From Cylindrodendrum hubeiense (Eukaryota > Ascomycota > Sordariomycetes > Hypocreales > Nectriaceae), in contig JAANBB010000349.1 in assembly GCA_014621425.1 (NCBI GenBank), positions 1 through 43,987 of the forward strand: a DNA stretch of 43,987 nt. The letters run 5' to 3'. Shown one piece after another: positions 1-10,615 of this stretch. Position 1 is the first letter of the stretch; every line of letters starts with the position of its first letter. The notes under the pieces are model-generated. The model searched no databases and had not been told where the DNA came from. It worked only from the letters and a program-made list of their open reading frames with translations. A program made the translations under genes and the position numbers.

Positions 1-306
1 ATCGTCTTGGCCGCCGTCACATCCGCCCTCCCGCACCGCTTCCGCCCGCTGTCGTCGCCGCCACCCGCGCGCCAGTCCTAGCCCTCGCCATCCTGGCCCC
101 GCGCCCATGTGAACCGTCTTCTCCCCGATCATGTTGGTACAACCACAGAGCTACGCCCCAGACACCACCCTCGCCAGGAGCCGAATTCGCCGCCGCCAGC
201 CTTAATGCCGCCGGCGCATGACTCTGCGGCCCTCCAACCTTCGCATCTGTCCATCTTCACCTCCCCGGTGGCCACCTAGGCGCCACCAACCGCAACACCG
301 CCCACC
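1..306 (+). promoter_or_regulatory. Upstream region / 5' UTR of the Ppg1-like gene
   Basis: This C-rich stretch precedes the inferred ATG at 307 and carries no convincing ORF. It is probably the 5' untranslated leader and proximal promoter. The start codon sits in a good context, with an A at position -3 (CACCATG). No TATA box is obvious. Confidence 0.4.
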
Positions 307-1449
307 ATGCCCGGGCTTCCAGGTAAGCCAGCAAACGCAGCACGCCGCCATCAAGCTCCGTGGGACTGACACGCTTCCGCCCGTCTCTTAGCTTCCGTCG
401 ACTTGGACGAGTGTATCTCGCGTCTCTACAAGAAAGAACTCCTCGCCGAGTCCGTCATCGAGGCCATATGCGCCAAGACCAAGGAGCTGCTCATGCGCGA
501 GAGCAACGTCGTCCACGTCCGCGCACCCATCACCGTAGTGGGGGACATCCACGGCCAGTTCTTCGACCTCATTGAGATTTTCCGAATTGGCGGCTACTGC
601 CCAGACACCAACTATCTCTTCCTCGGTAACACCGCCCACCTGCGTGGCTGTCGTCGATGGCGTGGCTGACAAACCCTACAGGCGACTATGTCGACCGCGG
701 CATGTTCAGCGTCGAGACCATCTCGCTGCTGGTGTGTCTTAAGCTACGATATCCCAACCGCGTGCATCTGATCCGCGGCAACCACGAGTCGCGTGGCGTT
801 ACTCAGTCATATGGCTTCTATACCGAGTGCTCGCGCAAGTACGGCAACGCCAATGTATGGCACTACTTCACCGACATGTTCGACTTCCTGACCTTGAGTG
901 TCGTGATTAATGACCAGATCTTTTGCGTCCACGGAGGTACGTACTAGCTGGATATCCAGTGGTTTGGCAGTTACTGACACGATCACTCCAGGACTATCCC
1001 CATCAATCCACTCCATCGACCAGATCAAGATTATCGATCGCTTCCGCGAGATCCCCCACGAAGGCCCGATGGCCGACCTCGTCTGGTCTGACCCCGACCC
1101 CGACCGTGACGAGTTCTCGCTCTCGCCCCGAGGCGCGGGGTATACCTTCGGTGCCCAAGTGGTGAAGAAGTTCCTCGCCGTCAACAATATGTCTCACATT
1201 CTCCGCGCCCATCAACTCTGCCAAGAGGGCTTCCAAGTCCTCTACGATGACAGGCTTAGCACCGTCTGGAGCGCGCCCAACTACTGCTACCGCTGCGGCA
1301 ACATGGCCAGCGTCCTCGAAGTCAGCGACACCGGCGAGCGCTTCTTCAACGTCTTCGCCGCGGCGCCCGAGAACGACGTACATAAAGATTTGCAACCCGG
1401 AGGCGAGAAGTCTGCGGATGGCAACGCCCTACCCGACTACTTCCTCTAA
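307..1449 (+). CDS. ppg1: PP2A-family Ser/Thr protein phosphatase catalytic subunit, Ppg1-like
   Basis: Four exons (307-322, 392-625, 682-936, 992-1449) encode about 320 aa. The metallophosphatase motifs are complete: GDIHG at 56-60, GDYVDRG at 84-90, RGNHES at 115-120, then [11 protein letters not shown]. The protein ends DYFL, the PP2A-type tail whose last leucine is carboxymethylated in relatives. [10 protein letters not shown] and [20 protein letters not shown] fit the PP2A/PP4/PP6 branch. The segment [16 protein letters not shown] and the overall similarity to yeast Ppg1 favour Ppg1 over PP4. In filamentous fungi this branch acts in STRIPAK-type phosphatase complexes controlling development; that role is family knowledge. 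The first exon is only 16 nt, so the start rests on the in-phase join to GCTTCC, and a later start is possible. The gene is convergent with the RhoGDI gene. Confidence 0.92.
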
Positions 1450-1934
1450 CCGTACTGGGAATACCCACCCAGCAACTCTTCCCTTTCACACCTACCTGGA
1501 GCTTGGTTTGGGCTTGATGATAATTTCTTTTTCCAAAACTACATGATACCATGTTTTCGAGCAGGCATATGATGGACTGGCAGAATAGATATTTGTTTGT
1601 AGTTGCATAGCAAAATAGAGCTTGATGCAAGCAAGCTGATTTTTGGTAAATTCTTGGGCCATGTGTGACGTGATCTACTCTAAGGTAAGGCAACGTATGG
1701 TAAAGGTAAAAGCAAAGGCAGTTTAAGCATTGTCTCGTTTCGGAGCAAGCAAGATATGACGAAAGAAGTGTGCCCCCGTGTCCAGCTCCAACCGACAATT
1801 TCTCCTCTTTATGTGATTTTTTTCTTATTTTCAGTGTAGGATTTTGTTCAAAACCAGGTATCTCGTATCTCATGACATATGATTTTTCGGGGTATGTTTT
1901 CCAAGTTAGCGTAACCAGACTCGTCGTGGACCGT
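1450..1934. other. Convergent intergenic region, shared 3' UTRs
   Basis: These 485 bp lie between the stop codons of the Ppg1-like gene (+) and the RhoGDI gene (-). The sequence is more A/T-rich than the flanking exons, with T-runs near 1815-1835, and is best explained as facing 3' UTRs and polyadenylation signals. No gene is visible; overlapping ORFs here are chance. Confidence 0.6.
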
Positions 1935-3015
1935 CTACCAGCTCTTGGCGATGTCGAAACTCCACTCGAACTTGAGATGTGTCTTCTGGTCGTCGTCGAC
2001 AAAGGTGGAGATGGCGTTGTAGTGGCCTCGAGCGAGCATGCCGCTAGGGGCCTCCTCTTCCTGGACTGTTGTGGAATGTCGAGTTAGCTTCGTTAGGGGT
2101 TTGGCGAGGGAGAGATTCTCGGTGACTTACACTTCTTGGAGTAGGTGGTTTGCTTGTCGGTGTTGGGAGCGTAGCTGCCCTGTGGAAAGAGTTAGAAGGA
2201 GTCTAATGGCGGGGAGGGTCAAGTCAAGTCATACAATCATCTCCGAGTCCTTGGAGACTCTGATGCCCTTGCGCTTAACGACCTGGACGTAGTGCAGACC
2301 ACTGAGGATCTCGTGCTGGACCTTGAACTTGGCGACCATGGTGAACTTGGCACCCTCCTTGATGATGAAGGGCTTGTCCTTGAGGGTGGCTTCGCTGCCA
2401 GGCTGAGAGAGGTCGATGGTGACGGGGTCACGGTCAGGCGACTCGAGGGTCAGGGACAGGATGATGCAGACACGGGGGTCGTTGGCGTCGGAGATGCCCT
2501 TGCCACCGCTGAGACCGAGGGACTCCTTGTAGCGCTGGAGGGACTCATCGCCGGCGTCTGTTGGGAGGAGAAGATTCGGCGTTAGTGGTGAGCTCGGTGA
2601 GGATGGGTTGTTTGGGGGTGAGGGGGGTAATTCGGGATGGCGGGGTTGCTGAGGTCGAGGTACGGGAGACACCGATGGCATTCACGACACGGGGATAAAT
2701 CAGGCCTTGGGGAGCTTTGGGAATGCAACTCGAGGGCCAATTTGCACAACAAGTGATACATGGAGGGGAAAACAGCTGAAGGAGCTGTCTCCGGCTATCG
2801 CAGCGCATCGTCATGGCGAGTCGGGACCCGCCTCGATGAGAGGCGGGAGAGCTCGAGGACCGGCCCGCTTAGCCGGAGGTGGCAGAGCCTCCAAACAAGG
2901 TAGACGGAAATGATTACCTACCCATATTCTGGTACTGCTCTAGAGTCTGCTTGGGCTGGGAGAGCGTGTAGCCCTCGGTCTGCTCGGGCATGGTGTCATC
3001 ATCGTGGGAAGCCAT
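1935..3015 (-). CDS. rdi1: Rho GDP-dissociation inhibitor (RhoGDI)
   Basis: Four exons on the minus strand (3015-2922, 2557-2235, 2179-2131, 2065-1935) give 198 aa, the usual RhoGDI length. The protein starts MASHDDDTMPEQTEGY, an acidic regulatory arm. It continues into the immunoglobulin-like isoprenyl-binding fold with TIDLSQPGSEATLKDKPF, IKEGAKFTMVAKFKV, SGLHYVQVVKRKGIRV and, near the end, GMLARGHYNA, FVDDD and FEWSFDIAKSW. RhoGDI extracts prenylated Rho/Cdc42/Rac GTPases from membranes and keeps them inactive in the cytosol. The first intron is long for this window (364 nt). Intron 2 starts GTATGA, and reading through it would stop two codons later, so the spliced C-terminal exons are needed for a full fold. 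It is divergent from bqt4 over 2.7 kb. Confidence 0.93.
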
Positions 3016-5760
3016 TGTGGGCGGGGTGAATAGGATGCCGAGAGTGGAATGGGACTCAACAGAAGCGGGTGGGAGATGGAGATGGGAGAGCAAAAAGAAG
3101 AGAGGATGCGTAAGACGGTGAGTGGCTCGTTTGAGAGAGGAGTAAGAGGGGGAGTAGGATTAGGATTAGGAATAGGTAGGAGGAGAGGAGTCGGAGAGGG
3201 GAGCTTGGAATGGGGAGCTCTGGCAGAGGAGGGGCTACACAGCAAGCACCGTGCTCACAATCACTGTTGCGGTGACGATGGAGGGGCTACGGCGGTGTTG
3301 CTAGGCGGTAGGCGGTCGGCGGTCGGTGGCAGGCTGTGGTGGAGACACAGCTTCGCGGATTCATGTCATGATTGGGCTCGGGGATCAATTGGACACGGGC
3401 GAGACGCCGCCCACGTCCATGACCCAGTAGTAACCAAGTTGCGAAGGTCCGGGTTTGTTCATTACCACCAACTCCCAGGGGGGGGTAGCTGACGGCGGCT
3501 GTGTGGCTGAGGCAGCGGAGACGTGCTGACTCTTGCGTTGAGGAGGGGAGAGAGAGAGAGTTCATGTGGTGTCTGTTGGCGGAGGTCCATCTTGGCATCT
3601 CCAGCGCTGCGTTTCGCCTACAGGAGGGGATGCTCGGTGAGTGGTGTGGGTTGAGCAGCCGAGTTAGGGAGCGAGCTCAATGGGTGAGCTCACTCCGGGG
3701 CCTCAACAACGGGGGTCGGTTTCAGAGACAGAGGACAGAAGACCCACGATGCCTCAGCAAAGGAGTCATATACACGGCTGAAACACGCGTCCGGAACTGA
3801 CGCCAGCGAGGCCCGACGTTATTTTTGCGGTTCCTCGCGGCCTCAAGGAGGCCGAAGTGCATATGATACGGCCGACGCTGGAAGTTCGGCAGCACAGTCA
3901 GCACGCACACCGTTTGGGATGGATGGATGGATCCTCCTGCATCGGGGCCCAGTGACAGTGGTGACGATTCTCCCGCATCGAGCTTCAACCACCTGGCCAG
4001 GCGGAGCGGACGACGGGAACGAGTCGATAGCAAGCCGCAGGTATAGCCCGCGGTGCAGGGAAGTCCATGAATGTGTCGTCCGCCAAAAGGAAAAAATGCA
4101 GTCCAGGCGCGATCTCGTGGGGGGAGCTGGCGGATGGAGGACGAGCCCTCCAGCAGCCCCGACTCGGCGCGACGACCGCTTCACATAAATGCACTCTACG
4201 GAGCCGTGGTGGCCGATTGGGGGCTTTCCTGGGCTTGGGGTGGATTGGACTGGACAGAGCCTTGGCTGAGGTGACCAGCGAGCAGGCCATGTCGGTGCGA
4301 TAAGTGACTTGTAACATTGCTATTCGCTGGCATCAGAGGATGCCGCAGCAGTAGGGCTGTGAGCAGCCCATCCGAGTTGGGCTCAGCAGACAACGCGCCG
4401 CACTGGACGCGGCCAAGACAGGTCCTGTTCGTCTGGTCGGGTGTGGCCTGGCGCCATCCACGGGAGCCAGGCGAGGCGAGACGAGCGAGGGCGAACGAGA
4501 CGGACACCCATGTTTTTCCCCGCGTTGGGGGGCAAACCAGGCCAGCGCAGCGCTCTCAGCAGTCGCCTGTTGGTGCCTCGTGCGTGTGCGCGGGCGCGGG
4601 AGCGGCGGCCAAGGGTCCTACACTGAACAGGACAGGACTGGCAGGGCCGACGGCAGGCAGCGTAGCACCAAGAGCACCAAGGGCACGGCGGTACGTACCA
4701 CCCCTGTCCGGCGCCTGGCTTGCTGTCACTGTCTGAGGATTTTTCTGGTTCGTCCAGGGATGCATCGGGCGATACGAGAGGGCAGCGCGGACAGGCCCCG
4801 GCGTACGTACTGGAACCACAAAAAAGTCTCCTTCAGACAAGACGGGAAGGACAAAGAGACGCGGCGGGCGGGAGAAAAGCCAGATATTGACGCTGCGGCT
4901 GATTCGATGGGATGCGACGCGCTCAACCAATGCAATACCGGTACGTAACTGGCCTGCACGGTAAAGGAGGTACGTACCGGCGCTGGAGTCGCTGCTCCCC
5001 GGCGTAATCAAAGTCAGGTGCTCGAAAAGTCTGGACAAGTTGGGACGTGTTCAAAGGGGTAATTCCGCCAAGCCATAGGAGGGTACCTCGCGGGCCGGCT
5101 AAACCGCGCGTGCAGCGCAGGTAGCAATATATCTCGCAGAAGCCCTCCCACACACCCAGCTGCACACGGCGCTAGCCAACCTAGACCAGTCTCGTCGCCG
5201 GGGGGGGCCACCGAACCCGCCCAACAGGGCCGCCCGCTAAAATCCTCGACGCTATCCCAGCACCTAATTTGCGCGACTCGACTTGCCCGTCCCCGTCCCG
5301 GTCTCCGTCTCAGCTCTTTCGCCCTCTAGCCATCGCGATCCTATTTTTGCCCTCACCTTGCCCGTATTTTTCTCTCCCTTCCCTCCCGCCCTATATTCGT
5401 GACCTGGCCTGGAGCACGATCCCCGCCGGCCTTTTTACCTCTCACAAACATCGCCTTCCAAGCCGCCGACTCCCTTGGACGAATTGATCCTTGCCTAGAC
5501 ACGGTACGTGATTTGCGAGCCTCTCAGCGCTGCCTTGCCTGGTGCGACCAAACCCAGATCGCCGACGGCCGACACGCTCTCCGACGTGCAAACCGCTGAC
5601 GCGCCCTTCGGCCCTTTGCAGACCCGGCCTCCATCTCTTTCTCGTTTGCGCGCCGACACCTGTCGCCGTTTTCGCATCGTCTCGCCGACTTCCGCGTCGA
5701 TTTTCCACACAGAGATAACCAGACTGGTCGCGCCGCGCCCAGTTATCACAATTGGACAGA
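3016..5760. promoter_or_regulatory. 2.7-kb divergent intergenic region between rdi1 and bqt4
   Basis: No convincing gene is seen. Near rdi1 there is a purine-rich tract with a TTAGGA-like micro-repeat at 3155-3176 and a (GGAT)n tract near 3920. At 4690-4978 the palindrome GGTACGTACC occurs twice in full, with two further GTACGTA copies between. A pyrimidine-rich stretch at 5270-5400 precedes bqt4 and is typical of fungal core promoters and transcription starts. ORFs of 60-160 codons overlap on both strands and share no recognisable domains, so I treat them as GC-driven chance ORFs. Confidence 0.55.
5504..5621 (+). other. Possible 5' UTR intron of bqt4
   Basis: A GTACGT donor at 5504 and a TTTGCAG acceptor ending at 5621 enclose 118 nt, with a CGCTGAC branch-like site about 20 nt before the acceptor. 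It lies wholly upstream of the inferred ATG at 5761. The signals are good, but nothing in the coding phase constrains it. Confidence 0.35.
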
Positions 5761-7218
5761 ATGCCCCCCAAGACGGAGCGCAGCTTGCCTGCCAAGCACA
5801 ACCCCCTCATGATCGGGGAGATTCCGGATTGTACATACCTCCACCCACCTCGATAACGCGGTTTCCCAGGCTCACCATAGTTTTGCAGTCGATGATCTGG
5901 TTGCGCGCCGGCGCCTCGGACAGACCAAGTTGACCCCCAAGATGGTCGGCACCACCGAGGTCGAGCAGAGCCTCGGCGTCTTCGATTACGCCCACCTCCG
6001 CGCGCCGCTCCCCAAGGGCATCGTCTCCGGCATCTTCAAGTCCAGCCCCAACAGCTACTTCCTGATGCGCCGCAGCTTCGACGGCTACGTGTCCGCCACC
6101 GGCATGTTCAAGGCCACATTCCCCTACGCCGAGGCCGCCGACGAGGAGACCGAGCGCAAGTACATCAAGTCCCTCTCGACCACCAGTCCCGAGGAGACTG
6201 CTGGAAACATCTGGATCCCTCCCCACCAGGCTCTCTCCCTCGCCGAGGAGTATCAGATTGCGCCCTGGATCCGCGCCCTTCTTGATTCTGCCAAGATCCC
6301 CGTAACCAACACTCCTGATTCGCCTCCCAAGAGCATCGCCGCGCCTCCCAAGTTTGATGCGGCCAAGGCTCAGCCTCAGCTGGCTCCTCCTACTCCTTCA
6401 GCTATCCCTCGACGATCTCGCCGATCTGTGAGCCCTACCAAGAGCCTAAGCACGAAGCGAGCGGCGGCGTCACCCCGAAAGCGAGCCACCCGTGCCAAGG
6501 TCGAGGTGATTGCTGAGAAGTCGGAGGATGTCAACGGCGAGGTCCAGGAGAACAAGCTGGGAGATATTGTCATGAAGTCAACTGAGTTCGATCCCGCAAT
6601 TGTCCTGGAGCCCAGGGATGAGGACCTCAAGGTCAAGGTCCACATCGAGGAGGACATCACCAAGAACTCGGAAGGCGTTGAGACCAAGCACACCGTCACC
6701 GAGGTTGAGGTTCCTCTCTTCGCTGCTGGCGAGCCCATGAGCGCCGAGGAGATTGCTCAGATGATCGCCGACGCCCAGGGAGACGTCCAGAAGCAACATG
6801 AGGTGGAGAAGGCTCTGAACGAGGAGAAGGTTGAGGGTGAGGACGAGGCGCCCAAGCCTGCAGAGACCCCTGTTTCGGCCAAGAAGAGCAAGCGAAAGGC
6901 TGCCGACATCTCCGTGGGCAACAAGAAGGTCAAGAATGCAGAGAAGTCTGAGAAGACCGAGAAGTCTGAGAAGACTGAGGAGACTGAGGAGACCGAGGAT
7001 GCAGAGGAGGAGCCCAAGGAAGACGAGCAGCCCAGAGCGAAGAAGGTCAAGACCGATGCTGAGCTACGGAAAGAAAAGGTCAAGAACCGAGCCCTTTTCG
7101 GACTGGGAGCCACCGTTGCAGTTGGGTAAGTTGATTCCCCTGATCACATTGTCGTGAGCGTCTCGTAACTAACACTCACAACAGCGCCATCGTCCCCTGG
7201 CTCATGAACTTCATCTAA
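5761..7218 (+). CDS. bqt4: Bqt4-like inner nuclear membrane protein with KilA-N/APSES-type domain
   Basis: Three exons (5761-5830, 5889-7125, 7185-7218) give about 446 aa. The N-terminus ([16 protein letters not shown]) leads into a winged KilA-N/APSES-like domain at roughly 45-155, with [37 protein letters not shown] and [14 protein letters not shown] long charged middle follows, with basic SP-rich stretches and a Lys/Glu tandem run ([20 protein letters not shown]). The C-terminus is [14 protein letters not shown] joined to [10 protein letters not shown], a single membrane anchor at the extreme end. This domain order matches fission-yeast Bqt4, which anchors telomeres to the inner nuclear membrane. 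The acceptor at 5888 was chosen over the AG at 5880 because it keeps the frame open. The anchor is split by the last intron, and the final coding segment is 34 nt. Confidence 0.88.
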
Positions 7219-8310
7219 ATAAACGAACTGCCGAGGAGGATGGGATTTTCAGGAGACATATGGATTCTCCCAACGACACAGGCTGAGGCGGGAAGGCGGT
7301 TGGATCTGGCGCGGTCTTTGTTTTTTCTTGGTTTTTTTCCCCAGTCATTGTGCTTTATTGGAACATTTCCCCCCGGTTTGGAGACGAGGTTGCGGAAAAG
7401 CCGCATCTCGCACAAACAGGACCCTTACTCCCCATCATGCCCAGAACACCACACTTTTTTTACTACTTTATTACCCTTTTGGCCCTTGCACATACCCCTT
7501 TCGCCCGATACCGCACGCTTGAGATGAGCTGCCGAATTCGGGCTTCTTCTGACTGTTTTGTAAAAGATTGAGAGAGAATTTTGCTGGGGGGAACCCGCAG
7601 TGGTGGTGGAGAGCTGCACGGACGGGAGAGACGGAGCGGCGAACGGAGCATTGTAATGATCACCTACCAGAGCTATTAAGCATAAAGAAAATCAAGAATA
7701 ATAAAAAACTAAACTAAAAGAAGAGGCTCTTTTTCAAATTGATAGAATGTGAGCCATTGATCTGGATCTGGGGATATCATACATCTGTATCCTTGGCAAG
7801 AATGAATAGCCGGCCGCTGCCGAGCCACGGGCAGTAGAGAGGTGCATTATCCGAGCGCGCGCCCACAGGCCGGATCGGTCCCTGGAACTCGGGGCCTTGT
7901 AGCGAACCCATGCACCGAACCTGAGGGCTCTGGTCCCCTAAAGCCATCCTCCAATGTGCGCCCAATTGCCCCCACCCCCGCGCTGCCACGGCCTAAACGA
8001 GATCTCCCCCGCACGACGCCAATCTCTCTCCAGCGCCGACCCAGCGTTAAGCGTCATGGCCGCTCTCCAACGCTTCCCAGACTCGGCCCCCGGGCTATGA
8101 GCGGCAATGGCCGGCTCATTCGGGTAACCATTCCCCCACCTGTCTTAAGGGTGCAACTCTCCCATGACGGGTATTTCTTGAGACATGACGTTTGATGATT
8201 GATGATCGTACGGAGGCTGTAGATGGTTGAAGCTTGAACTGCATTGTTTACGTCGCCGGCTCCTCCTCCTCTTGCTCCGATTGCTGCCGTGTGCCCTTAC
8301 TATTCTAATC
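7219..8310. other. Intergenic region, bqt4 3' UTR and HIBADH promoter
   Basis: This is about 1.1 kb between two plus-strand genes. An A-rich stretch at 7675-7735 (with AATAATAAAAAAC) may mark the bqt4 polyadenylation region. A GC-rich segment at 7800-8100 and a short CT-rich run at about 8260-8285 lie before the HIBADH start. No gene is visible. Confidence 0.5.
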
Positions 8311-9516
8311 ATGAGACCTCCTACGCGTCTCGGGAGCTTGGTGCTCCGTCGAGGCTTCGCCAGCACGGCGAGGCGGTTGGATAACTACGCCTTTGTCGGC
8401 CTGGGCCAGATGGTACGTTTATTTGCCTGCTCGGGCTTCCCTCCCGGGACACATTGGCTATCGCTAACACGGCCGGATCCAGGGATACCAAATGGCCAAG
8501 AACCTGCAGTCCAAGCTGGGGCCCTCAGACAAGGTCTCCATTTTCGACATCAACACGGAAGCCCTGAAGGGGCTAGAGATGGAGATGAAGGCGGCCAAGG
8601 GCGGTGCGGCGGTCGAGTTGGCCGCGAGTGCTTTTGATGCCTCCAAGGATGCTGTAAGTTAACCTCTCTCTCCACGTTGGGTTGTTCATGACTGGTCTGG
8701 CGTCTAAGTTGGAGAGTTGTCTTGACTTCCCTCATCCTCCCAGCTGAGCGCCTACCCTTGGCTATTATATACAATTGAGTCACTAACATCAACCAGGACA
8801 CCGTCATCACCGTTCTCCCCGAACCTCAACACGTCCAGGGCGTCTACAAATCCATCCTCACCGATTCGCTTCCCAAAAAGAACCGCATCTTCATCGACTG
8901 CTCCACCATCGACCCATCCACCTCCCGCGCCGTCGCCAGCTCCGTCTCCGCCGCCGGCCAGGGCACCTTTGTCGACGCGCCCATGTCCGGCGGCGTTGTC
9001 GGCGCCACCGCCGGAACCCTGACCTTCATGCTCGGCGCGGCGCCCTCGCTCGTCCCACGCCTCGAGCCCGTCCTGTTGCGCATGGGCAAGAAGGTGCTGC
9101 ACTGCGGCGAACAGGGCGCCGGCCTGTCGGCCAAGCTGGCCAACAACTACCTGCTGGCGCTCAACAACATCGCCACCGCCGAGGCCATGAACCTAGGCAT
9201 CAAGTGGGGGCTGGATCCTAAGACGCTCGCGGGCGTCATCAACGTGAGCACCGGCAAGTGCTGGCCGAGCGAGGTCAACAACCCCGTCGCCGGCGTCGTC
9301 GAGGCCGCGCCCGCGAACCGCGACTACCGCGGCGGCTTCGGGATTGCTCTGATGAAAAAGGACCTAAGGTTAGCCATGGTAGCGGCCGAGGAAGCCGGTG
9401 CACGCATGGAGCTGGCCAAGCCGGCCTTCGATGTATATGAAAAGGCAGGGAAAGAGGAACAGTGCCAGGGCCGGGACTTTTCGGTCGTGTATCGATATCT
9501 CGGTGGAAAAGAGTAG
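8311..9516 (+). CDS. 3-hydroxyisobutyrate dehydrogenase, mitochondrial
   Basis: Three exons (8311-8412, 8483-8653, 8797-9516), all joined in phase 0, give 330 aa. The N-terminus is rich in Arg, Ser and Leu (RLGSLVLRRGFASTARR), as in a mitochondrial presequence. A Rossmann NAD-binding motif GLGQMG lies at 30-35. The substrate-binding signature DAPMSGG lies at 151-157 and the likely catalytic lysine is K204 in GLSAKLANN. The enzyme oxidises 3-hydroxyisobutyrate to methylmalonate semialdehyde in valine catabolism. Exon 3 is strongly G/C-biased at third positions, in contrast to the next gene. Intron 2 has CTAAC about 10 nt before its acceptor. The end at GGKE fits the family length. Confidence 0.95.
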
Positions 9517-10615
9517 AAATAATTAAAGGATTATAGACTTGAAAAGAAAACAGAGAAAAGTCTAGTCAAGACAAATGCCGAAGAGCAATTGTGGCTTTGC
9601 CGTGTATTCGGGTCCTCTCGCTCTCACTCTTATTCTGTGCCCCTTTCCACGTCTCCGAGCTCGCAATAGATGTCCTGGATGGAATTGAACGCTATGCAAG
9701 ACGTTGCTAGCCAGATCTTTGAAGGTTCCATCCTGGCCGTTTTCTTAGCCTGTCCATATTTCCACCACGCGACTATTACGACCATGGCTAAGTTATCCAG
9801 AGCTAGCAGTTGTTAGTTTATTCTAGTTATATGAAGCCAAACTGCTAGCACCAACTGCGAGGTGATAGACTTGACCTGAAAACGCCACTAGATTTCTTAA
9901 TTTCAAGCATACAAAGCACTCCGGTCAGGGAATGACTTGTCTGCAGTCAATTAAGTATTCGTGTTATAGTTTGGGGATTTTATACAGCCTCGTTCAATAG
10001 GAACAGATCGAAGCAAGTAATACAAACAGACGTACACACGACTAACACGACACCCAATTCCAGGACAAGTATTCGATGAATAGAGTAGTCGTGCACCCGC
10101 CTTTGCCTCTGGACTCTCCTCTCAAACCTTGCTGCCCGCACAATCTTGCAGTCCAACAGTTCTGTCGCCGTAAGATGAGAGTCGGAACGAATACATCGTG
10201 GATTCCTCCATTGCCTCGTCGAGGGTTTTGGATTACGATGTAATCCGTTCCTGCCCTTGGTAGGCCTGACTGTTGCCATGGTCATGCCAGGACCTTCTTT
10301 ATCCAGCCAATCAGCTGGATAAGCAGGATTGATCACACATTTGTCTGAATTGATTGCGCAGCATGTTATATCCCAGAGACCCGTCAATATTCTCGTATGC
10401 AGTTTCTAACCGCTTTTTGAAGGCCGCCCAGGTCAACAATCCACTACTATGCTCAAGGAATGCATCAGCACTGGCATCTATCGTGATGGCGCTTACTCCC
10501 CGCGTATGATTGGAGCCCGCCCGATTGTGTGTGCCGCCCCACGCGGAGGACAAGCTGATCTTCGATAGTCGCCACGGAGTCTTAACATCTGCCTGCTCCC
10601 ATATCCGTAATAAGA
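9517..10615. other. Intergenic region with a possible decayed minus-strand ORF
   Basis: About 1.1 kb separates HIBADH from the HeLo-like gene. A 9-bp inverted repeat (GCTAGCAGT at 9802-9810, ACTGCTAGC at 9841-9849) could form a long-loop hairpin. On the minus strand, the frame at 10553-10311 reads as 80 residues of protein-like composition (including LLTWAAFKKRLETAYEN). The same frame continues downstream with several stops. This could be a relic of a gene or mobile element, but I recognise no family and do not call a CDS. Confidence 0.4.

Noticed and set aside
1346..2002. 218-codon minus-strand frame across the ppg1 3' end
   Set aside because: It is antisense to the phosphatase exon and the RhoGDI last exon and matches no family.
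3155..3176. TTAGGA micro-repeat next to the gene for a telomere-tether protein
   Set aside because: The unit is TTAGGA, not the TTAGGG telomere repeat, there are only about three copies, and it lies in the purine-rich upstream region of rdi1, where pyrimidine tracts on the coding strand are common.
5930..7129. APSES transcription factor
   Set aside because: The KilA-N/APSES-like domain is present, but the C-terminal membrane anchor and the N-terminal [14 protein letters not shown] start fit Bqt4 instead.
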